Assembly: GCA_009776515.1 (NCBI GenBank)
Contig: WRNP01000044.1
Location: 1-12,699, forward strand
DNA: 12,699 nucleotides
Reading direction: 5' to 3'
From: Dehalococcoidia bacterium
GTDB lineage: Bacteria; Chloroflexota; Dehalococcoidia; Dehalococcoidales; UBA1222
Part shown: positions 7,448 through 12,699 of the stretch, piece by piece
How positions within the stretch are numbered: the stretch's first letter is position 1
How the letters are laid out: each line of letters opens with the position of its first letter
Translations under genes and position numbers: made by a program
Notes under the pieces: generated by a model
Databases searched by the model: none
What the model saw: the letters and a program-made list of their open reading frames with translations, nothing else
Told to the model about the DNA's origin: nothing

Positions 7448-8014
7448 CTATCTGCCCTTGATAAGTGAGAAGAATTCAGCTCGTGAGGCGGCCTGGCGAT
7501 GGAAGATGCCCCGTAGGGCAGAGGTTATGACGGTTGCGCCTGGCTTTTTAATGCCGCGCATGACCATGCACAAATGCTCAGCCTCAATGACTACCGCCAC
7601 GCCATAAGGCTTGAGGGCATCATTGATGGCATCAGCAATCTCGGTTGCCATGCGCTCCTGTACTTGCGGACGGCGCGAGACGCACTCTACCACCCGAGCC
7701 AGCTTGCTGATGCCCACCACGCGCCCCTCGGCATTGGGTATATAGCCTATGTCCACCGTGCCAAAAAAAGGCAAGAGGTGGTGTTCGCACATTGAGTAGA
7801 ACGGGACACTTTTCATGATTACCATCTCGTGATAGCCCAACTCATATCCCACCTTGAGCTCTTCCCGGGGATCGGTGCGTAGGCCGGAGAAAAGTTCCTG
7901 GTACATCTCGGCTACCCGTCGCGGCGTTTCGGCCAGTCCTTCTCGGGCTGGGTCGTCGCCTACGGCTATTATAATCTCCGTAACTGCTTGGATGATGGCT
8001 GGTGTATCTATCAC
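7448..8014 (-). CDS. folE: GTP cyclohydrolase I
   Basis: Converts GTP to 7,8-dihydroneopterin triphosphate, the first step of tetrahydrofolate synthesis (also a precursor for queuosine-type pathways). The 188 residues are the usual length. Visible are GLAETPRRVAEMY (26-38), the zinc and active-site motif SMCEHHLLPFFG with Cys76, His78 and His79, GISKLARVVE (101-110), RPQVQER (115-121), and EHLCMVMRG with Cys149, the third zinc ligand. TSALRGIF near the C-terminus is typical. The start is GTG, one nucleotide after the stop of the flavin reductase gene, with GAGAG just upstream, so translation is probably coupled. It is the last gene of the leftward operon and is followed by the hairpin at 7358-7413. 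No active-site change is seen. Confidence 0.96.
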   Translation of the reverse strand: MIDTPAIIQAVTEIIIAVGDDPAREGLAETPRRVAEMYQELFSGLRTDPREELKVGYELGYHEMVIMKSVPFYSMCEHHLLPFFGTVDIGYIPNAEGRVVGISKLARVVECVSRRPQVQERMATEIADAINDALKPYGVAVVIEAEHLCMVMRGIKKPGATVITSALRGIFHRQAASRAEFFSLIKGR

Positions 8015-8015
8015 T

Positions 8016-8603
8016 TTAAGCTCTCAAGCGACCGATGCAGAGTTCGCGTTCTATAGTACGAATAGTACATCCCTCGGTGCTGACGTAATGCTCATTACCG
8101 ATATAAAGCAATGGGTTAATCCTGGCAAGATCGGGGCTGCCATCTTCCATAAAAGCATTTTTCTGCCAGTGCACAGCTACGATTTCGCCAATGAGCAAGC
8201 GATGATCACCGCAGGGTCGGTCCTCTACCAGTCGGCATTCATAAGCGGCATAGGCGGCATGCAATATGGGCACCAAAGTCTTAGCCGGCCGGTCAGAGCT
8301 CAAGCGGAAAGAGCGCAGTTTGTCCATGTCCCCGCCTCCGCTCCCACCGACAGCCGCCACCTCCTCGGCGCGAGCGGCAGGCATAAAATTGACGGCGAAT
8401 TCTTTGCTCGAGCTAATTAATTGATAGGAATATCGCTTGGGGGCAATGGCTATGGCAAATAGAGGCGGATCATACGACACCGGTGTGTGCCAAGCCACCG
8501 TCATGGCGTTGGTTTTGTCTTTGTCGCGCGAGGTGATAATCGCCGCTACTCTGGGATAGTGCTGCGCAAAGATACCTACGCCCTCAGTGCTTCTTTTATC
8601 CAT
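8016..8603 (-). CDS. Flavin reductase-like (FMN-binding split barrel) protein
   Basis: A 195-residue protein of the flavin reductase/DIM6-NTAB fold, whose members bind FMN and reduce free flavin with NAD(P)H or act as FMN proteins. Fold marks in order: PRVAAIITSRDKDKTNAMTV at the start, where the substrate and flavin loop lies; HTPVSYDPPLFAIAI; then YSYQLISSSKEFAVNFM. These match the family's core strands. The C-terminal half (AAYECRLVEDRPCGDHRLLIGEI) is the second part of the barrel. ATG start with CGGGAGG (8616-8610) 6 nt before it, a strong ribosome binding site. It sits between thrC (23-nt gap) and folE (1-nt gap), and nothing in these neighbours reveals its electron acceptor. Family assignment is firm; the exact reaction is unknown. 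Confidence 0.82.
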   Translation of the reverse strand: MDKRSTEGVGIFAQHYPRVAAIITSRDKDKTNAMTVAWHTPVSYDPPLFAIAIAPKRYSYQLISSSKEFAVNFMPAARAEEVAAVGGSGGGDMDKLRSFRLSSDRPAKTLVPILHAAYAAYECRLVEDRPCGDHRLLIGEIVAVHWQKNAFMEDGSPDLARINPLLYIGNEHYVSTEGCTIRTIERELCIGRLRA

Positions 8604-8626
8604 TTACTGCCTCCCGTGATTTGTTC

Positions 8627-9688
8627 TTAGCTTTGCCCCAATCCCAATGCTCTTTCCACGGCATCCATATCCGGCGGCAGATGCATGATGTTTGGAACAT
8701 TCTGGACTGCGGTATCGGGATCTTTAAGGCCGGTGCCCGTAACCACGCAGACCACTTTTTTGTTGGAGAATTTCATGCCGCGGCTGGCCATTTTTATTAG
8801 ACCGGCTAGCGGCGCGGCGGAAGCTGGCTCACCAAAAATCCCCGCGCATTCCGCCATAAGGTGATAGGCCTTGAGAATCTCCTCATCGCTTACCATATCA
8901 ATCAACCCGCCTGACTCATCCCTGGCCTGAACGGCCCGCTGCCAACTGGCCGGATTGCCGATACGAATAGCTGTGGCCACCGTCTCAGGTTTGGCAATGG
9001 GGCACCCACGCACAATGGGGGCAGAGCCCTCAGCTTGGAAGCCCATCATCTGGGGGCAGTGTGCCGCTTTTCCCAGATTTTTGAACTCGACAAAACCCCG
9101 CCAATAGGCTGTGATGTTACCGGCATTTCCCACCGGGATGAATAGATAGTCAGGGGCTTCCCCCAGGGTTTCTATAATCTCAAAAGCGGCTGTCTTCTGG
9201 CCCTCAATACGATAAGGATTGAGAGAGTTGACCAGAGTGATGGGGTGTTTTTGGGTGAGTACTTTGACCATCTCTAGCGCCTGATCAAAATTGCCGTCAA
9301 CGGCCACTATGCTCGCTCCGTGCACAATAGCCTGCGCCAGCTTGCCTAGGGCAATCTTGCCCTCCGGAATAAGAATGATGGTTTTAAGACCACACCTTGC
9401 CGCATAGGCCGCCGCCGATGCGCTGGTATTACCCGTAGAGGCGCACATGATCGTCTGCGAGCCTTCTTCAAGAGCCTTAGCAATGGCCATCACCATACCG
9501 CGGTCTTTAAACGATCCAGTTGGATTGCAGCCCTCCAGTTTAAAATATATCTCGCCCACCCCGGTCAGTTCCTCCAGGCGAGGTGCTCTGACCAAAGGGG
9601 TGTCGCCCTCACCCAAGGTAATCAGGGGGGTCGTCTGGGTAATCGGGAGATATTCTTGGTATTTAGCCAAAAGGCCGATTTTACTCAT
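8627..9688 (-). CDS. thrC: Threonine synthase
   Basis: PLP enzyme turning O-phosphohomoserine into threonine. At 353 residues it fits the shorter class of bacterial threonine synthases. Key marks are LGEGDTPLV (25-33), the PLP lysine in NPTGSFKDRGM (Lys61), CASTGNTSASAAAYAA (82-97) that holds the phosphate, VGNAGNITAYW, and a late VVTGTGLKDP. The start is chosen at ATG 9688: it lies one nucleotide after the hom stop and has GAGGA 5 nt upstream inside hom. The frame is open further to 9760, but those extra residues overlap hom and do not look like the family. Operon partner of hom; homoserine kinase, needed between them, is not in the window. Confidence 0.95.
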   Translation of the reverse strand: MSKIGLLAKYQEYLPITQTTPLITLGEGDTPLVRAPRLEELTGVGEIYFKLEGCNPTGSFKDRGMVMAIAKALEEGSQTIMCASTGNTSASAAAYAARCGLKTIILIPEGKIALGKLAQAIVHGASIVAVDGNFDQALEMVKVLTQKHPITLVNSLNPYRIEGQKTAAFEIIETLGEAPDYLFIPVGNAGNITAYWRGFVEFKNLGKAAHCPQMMGFQAEGSAPIVRGCPIAKPETVATAIRIGNPASWQRAVQARDESGGLIDMVSDEEILKAYHLMAECAGIFGEPASAAPLAGLIKMASRGMKFSNKKVVCVVTGTGLKDPDTAVQNVPNIMHLPPDMDAVERALGLGQS

Positions 9689-9689
9689 A

Positions 9690-10988
9690 TTAATCCTCAA
9701 TACGCACAATATTACCGACCTCACGCACTCCCACCAACCCACGCAGTTCCCCCAGGGCATGCTGCATCTCCTGCTCGCGGGCTGGGTGAGTCACGATGAC
9801 GATCTCTGCAATCTGGGCTCGGATATCGGTTTGTTTCTGGATGGCCGAGGCAATGCTGATATTATGGTCGCCTAGGGTGCGGGCAATCTGCGCCAACACA
9901 CCCGGTTGGTCAGCCCCATTTAGGCGAAGATAGTAACGAGTAACAACATCGGCCATAGGGGTCACGTTATGGGTGAGACTTTCAAAGAAAGCCGGCGGGG
10001 GAGCCCCGGCGGCAATGTCATGCCCAATGGTAAGAATATCCGCTACCACCGCACTGGAGGTGGGCAGAGCCCCAGCCCCTTTGCCGGAGAACGTCACCTG
10101 GCCTGTGAGGTCGCCGTCCACCAGTACGGCATTGAAGACGCCGTTCACTTGCGCCAAGAAGCTATCGCTTGCCACAAAAGCCGGGTGCACCCGCGCCTCT
10201 ATCCCCGCGCCGGATTGTTTGGCGATAGCCAAGAGTTTGATGGCATAGCCCAATTCGCGAGCATTTTGAAAATCCCGCGCCGTTAGACTTGAGATGCCTT
10301 CACAAAATATTTGGTCCGGGCGTACCTCACTCCGAAAAGCCAAGGTGGCCAAGATGGCTAGTTTATAGGCCGCGTCGATGCCCTCTACGTCATAGTGCGG
10401 GTTGGCCTCCGCGTATCCCAGCCGCTGTGCCTCCGCCAGTACCTCGGCAAAACCGGCCTTCTCCTGAGCCATTCGGCTTAGTATATAGTTAGTGGTGCCG
10501 TTGATGATGGCATAAATACCATTGACGTGATTTACGACCAAATCGCGCCGAAAGGGAGCGATTAAGGGGATCCCCCCACCCACCGCCGCCTCGTAGCGCA
10601 GGTGCACCCCTCGTTCTCCTGCCATCTTAAGAAGCGCCACACCGTGCTTGGCAATGACCTCTTTGTTGGCTGTAACTACGTGTTTGCCCGCCCGCAAGGC
10701 CTGTTCTTGATATTCCAAAGCGGGATGTTCCCCGCCAATAAGCTCAACAACAACATCTATCTCCGGTGTTGCCCAAAACTCATCGTCCTCGGTGGTGAGA
10801 AGTGACCGCCCCAAGGCGCGAGCTTGCGGACGCTCAAGGTCAGCAGGCAGCACCTTTACTTTGCGCAGCACGGGCATGATACCAGCCTGCTCGGCCAGCG
10901 TCTGCCCCCTCTCTTGTATAACCTTAGCCACCCCTCCGGCAATAGTGCCGAGACCGATGAGACCAAGGCCAAGCTCTCGCCTAGGCAT
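9690..10988 (-). CDS. hom: Homoserine dehydrogenase with C-terminal ACT domain
   Basis: Reduces aspartate semialdehyde to homoserine with NAD(P)H, the branch point to threonine and methionine. The 432 residues contain the dinucleotide motif GLGTIAGGV (12-20), TANKE (107-111), AAVGGGIPLI (134-143), NGTTNYIL (163-170) and the catalytic stretch DVEGIDAAYKL with Asp205 and Lys209. A C-terminal ACT domain (about 352-425, YYLRLNGADQPGVLAQIA) suggests feedback control by threonine, as known for this class. ATG start, 3 nt after the stop of the upstream foldase gene, with no clear Shine-Dalgarno sequence, so coupling is likely. Its stop is one nucleotide from the thrC start. AAVGGG, where ASVGGG is commoner, is a mild variation only. 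Confidence 0.96.
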   Translation of the reverse strand: MPRRELGLGLIGLGTIAGGVAKVIQERGQTLAEQAGIMPVLRKVKVLPADLERPQARALGRSLLTTEDDEFWATPEIDVVVELIGGEHPALEYQEQALRAGKHVVTANKEVIAKHGVALLKMAGERGVHLRYEAAVGGGIPLIAPFRRDLVVNHVNGIYAIINGTTNYILSRMAQEKAGFAEVLAEAQRLGYAEANPHYDVEGIDAAYKLAILATLAFRSEVRPDQIFCEGISSLTARDFQNARELGYAIKLLAIAKQSGAGIEARVHPAFVASDSFLAQVNGVFNAVLVDGDLTGQVTFSGKGAGALPTSSAVVADILTIGHDIAAGAPPPAFFESLTHNVTPMADVVTRYYLRLNGADQPGVLAQIARTLGDHNISIASAIQKQTDIRAQIAEIVIVTHPAREQEMQHALGELRGLVGVREVGNIVRIED

Positions 10989-10991
10989 AGG

Positions 10992-12311
10992 CTATTTAAG
11001 CGCCCCCGTGAGATAATCAACCACCCAAGTCTGACGGTCCTCGTCCAAATAGTTAAAGATGCCATCGGCGGCGTTCTCCTGCACCTGGACCATCCAATCG
11101 CTGAAGAGTTGGTCAATCATGGTATTCCGATCATCATCGGAGAGGGGGCGGTTCTCTTCGGCCGCTATTTGGATAAACCAATAGGCTCCCGTAGTCTCCG
11201 TCTCGGCCTCGTCCTTGATCAATGCAGCCACCTCAATCTGGGTATCAGGGTCAAAGATGTAATCCGCCAGTACCATCGGAATATACCCAGCTTCGGCGTC
11301 TTCGGCGGTAAACCAACCCATATCGTCACCGCCGGCGCTATCCCATACCTGAGAGTACTCCTGGGCAAGCTCGGAAAAATCCTCCCCCTCGTCCAGACGG
11401 ACCATCAGGGCTAGTGCTTCTTCTTCAGTACCAAGCAACATGCCTGAGAAGCGCACCATGTCGAACTCTTCGTCTATCTCGGTTATTTTGATGATCCAGT
11501 AGCCAACCGACTTGAGGAAATTGGCATCCTCTACCCATCCAAAAGCACCAACCTCCTGGCTAAAGATCAACTCTGCCAGGTCTTCGTTATTCGACTCAAA
11601 CAATGGCAGAACGACCTCGCGCGGGTGGAAGCCTAGGTCACCCTTGTTGGTTCGAGTAGCCTCATTCAGGGATAACTCCTCGGCCAATGTCCCAAAATCC
11701 GCCCCCGCTTCAAGTTCCGCTAAAACCTGGTCAATCTGTGTCCGGCTTTCCAGGAGCATGGCCAATATCTGCCGCTGCTCGGGGTTTTCGGGAAGTTGAG
11801 GCGCAAAATACTCATCGCTCAATTTTTGGTAAAGTAGTACGCTGTAGGCAATATCTCGCAAGGCACGGTTTTTAATCTCGGGATGGCCTTCAAGATACTT
11901 ATCAATTTCGGCCTCAGAGATGCTGATGCCCAGCCTATCCGCTGCTTGGCGCACCATCACATCATTCTGAAGACTATCCACCACATAGTCCATATACCAC
12001 GCCGCATATGACCAGTCTCCGCCGAGGTAAGAGTCTATAGTATTCCCTATCTGATATTGCAAGTAATCGACAAAATAATTCATGGGGTAGCTGGTGCCGC
12101 CGATCTCCAGTACCGTTGCGTGCAATGGTCGGTATACCGGCATGTACCAGCCAAAAAATACCCCGGAACCTACCAAGATTAGTACTGCGGCGATAACCAA
12201 CGAGGCAATGCCAAAGATGATTCTCTGTTGCCGCTTCTGTTTCTGCCAACGAGAGAGCTGACGCTTGGTAGGTGGACTGACAACTGGAGCAGCCTTTTTC
12301 TTTTTAGACAA
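10992..12311 (-). CDS. Membrane-anchored SurA/PpiC-like peptidylprolyl isomerase
   Basis: An extracytoplasmic folding factor. The 439 residues begin with a very basic cytoplasmic tail (SKKKK, then KRQLSRWQKQKRQQR), one membrane helix (about 31-54), a SurA N-terminal-like helical domain (about 65-195) with LGISISEAEIDKYL, and two parvulin-type repeats. The first (about 195-300) has ADFGTLAEELS and GDLGFHPREVV; the second (about 305-400) has EDFSELAQEYS and GGDDMGWFTAEDA. The rest is acidic. The start is TTG at 12311: an in-frame stop lies directly before it, and AAGAGGA (12323-12317) is 5 nt upstream. First gene of the five-gene operon, an unusual place for a foldase next to threonine and folate genes. 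Whether both isomerase domains are active cannot be judged by eye. Confidence 0.85.
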   Translation of the reverse strand: MSKKKKAAPVVSPPTKRQLSRWQKQKRQQRIIFGIASLVIAAVLILVGSGVFFGWYMPVYRPLHATVLEIGGTSYPMNYFVDYLQYQIGNTIDSYLGGDWSYAAWYMDYVVDSLQNDVMVRQAADRLGISISEAEIDKYLEGHPEIKNRALRDIAYSVLLYQKLSDEYFAPQLPENPEQRQILAMLLESRTQIDQVLAELEAGADFGTLAEELSLNEATRTNKGDLGFHPREVVLPLFESNNEDLAELIFSQEVGAFGWVEDANFLKSVGYWIIKITEIDEEFDMVRFSGMLLGTEEEALALMVRLDEGEDFSELAQEYSQVWDSAGGDDMGWFTAEDAEAGYIPMVLADYIFDPDTQIEVAALIKDEAETETTGAYWFIQIAAEENRPLSDDDRNTMIDQLFSDWMVQVQENAADGIFNYLDEDRQTWVVDYLTGALK

Positions 12312-12410
12312 TTAAGTCCTCTTCTATCTAAGGATATTTTGTTATCAGAGAGCAGAGCTCATCGTGTCAGTACAAGGTGTTGGCTACTTACCCTCAAAAT
12401 CACCATTACC

Positions 12411-12439
12411 ATTATAGGCATTTGGCCTCAGACTGGCAA
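12411..12439 (-). promoter_or_regulatory. Promoter of the foldase-hom-thrC-flavin reductase-folE operon
   Basis: On the - strand TTGCCA (12439-12434) and a perfect TATAAT (12416-12411) are 17 nt apart. Transcription should start near 12404, leaving a leader of about 90 nt before the TTG start. I see no threonine-rich leader peptide, T-box or terminator-like hairpin in that leader. It is the best candidate for the whole leftward operon, since internal gaps are 1 to 23 nt. Confidence 0.7.
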
Positions 12440-12547
12440 TCGAGGTAGCGGAGCAGGTAGTCATCACATCCAAAGTTCATATTCCTAGCAACAGACCCGC
12501 ATATTGCGTCAAAAATAAAATAGCACCTAAAATAGCCTTGCGTCTCT

Positions 12548-12577
12548 TTGACATCTGGTACGGGGTTGGCCTATAAT
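12548..12577 (+). promoter_or_regulatory. Consensus sigma70 promoter reading off the right end
   Basis: Both hexamers are perfect: TTGACA (12548-12553) and TATAAT (12572-12577), with an 18-nt spacer. Transcription would start near 12584 and run into the AAGC repeat. It is divergent from the operon promoter at 12439-12411. The stretch 12440-12547 between them holds no gene that I can see. Confidence 0.75.
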
Positions 12578-12614
12578 CCGTGGCGATGTTCTACAGCAAG
12601 AACTTGACAAATCC

Positions 12615-12699
<85 letters not shown>

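Noticed and set aside
7854..8420. Open frame of 188 codons on the + strand over folE and the flavin reductase gene
   Set aside because: It is antisense to two clearly recognisable genes, is serine-rich with no family features, and spans the boundary between them.
9689..9760. A 24-residue N-terminal extension of threonine synthase
   Set aside because: It would overlap hom, lacks family resemblance, and the ATG at 9688 has GAGGA at 5 nt and a 1-nt gap to the hom stop.
10824..11414. Open frame of 196 codons on the + strand over hom and the foldase gene
   Set aside because: Antisense shadow of two well-supported genes, with no recognisable domain.
12312..12404. Searched for a threonine attenuator or T-box in the operon leader
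   Set aside because: No leader peptide rich in Thr or Ile, no T-box-like motif and no hairpin followed by a T run.

Overview
The window is a piece of a bacterial chromosome. It carries two core biosynthetic blocks with a small accessory region between them. Gene content, a one-TM SurA-like foldase with a basic lysine-rich N-terminus, and an anaerobe-type PyrK (the NAD+-linked dihydroorotate dehydrogenase subunit) are compatible with an anaerobic member of Chloroflexota such as Dehalococcoidia. This placement is an inference from protein style only, with moderate to low confidence.

Left block (about 1-4930, + strand): the 3' part of carA, complete carB and complete pyrK, packed as a pyrimidine operon. 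Carbamoyl phosphate from CarA/CarB feeds UMP and arginine synthesis, and PyrK is the electron-transfer subunit of class 1B dihydroorotate dehydrogenase. Two things are odd. The visible glutaminase domain of CarA has tryptophan where the catalytic histidine should be, with several other motif changes. No pyrD follows pyrK.

Middle (about 4930-7440): an accessory patch. It starts with the 3'-truncated remnant of a DUF4143-type AAA ATPase lying antisense against the end of pyrK. Two 23-bp direct repeats and a third partial copy follow, resembling multiple-repeat insertion-sequence ends. A gene-poor AT-richer stretch comes next, with a possible decayed small membrane protein. A secreted, C-terminally anchored fibronectin type III surface protein follows, with a strong ribosome binding site and a recently duplicated internal segment. 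A long perfect-to-near-perfect hairpin separates it from the next operon.

Right block (12439 down to 7448, - strand): one tightly packed operon read right to left: membrane-anchored SurA/PpiC-like foldase, homoserine dehydrogenase, threonine synthase, flavin reductase-like protein and GTP cyclohydrolase I. Gaps are 1 to 23 nt. A good sigma70-type promoter (TTGCCA, 17 nt, TATAAT) lies 5' of it. hom and thrC together convert aspartate semialdehyde, via homoserine and externally made phosphohomoserine, to threonine; homoserine kinase is not in the window.

Extreme right end (12548-12699, + strand): a divergent promoter with both hexamers matching consensus (TTGACA, 18 nt, TATAAT) reads into 14 uninterrupted copies of AAGC. 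An ATG-initiated frame runs through the repeat and is still open at the window edge. This looks like the start of a phase-variable gene, although an assembly-edge artefact cannot be excluded.
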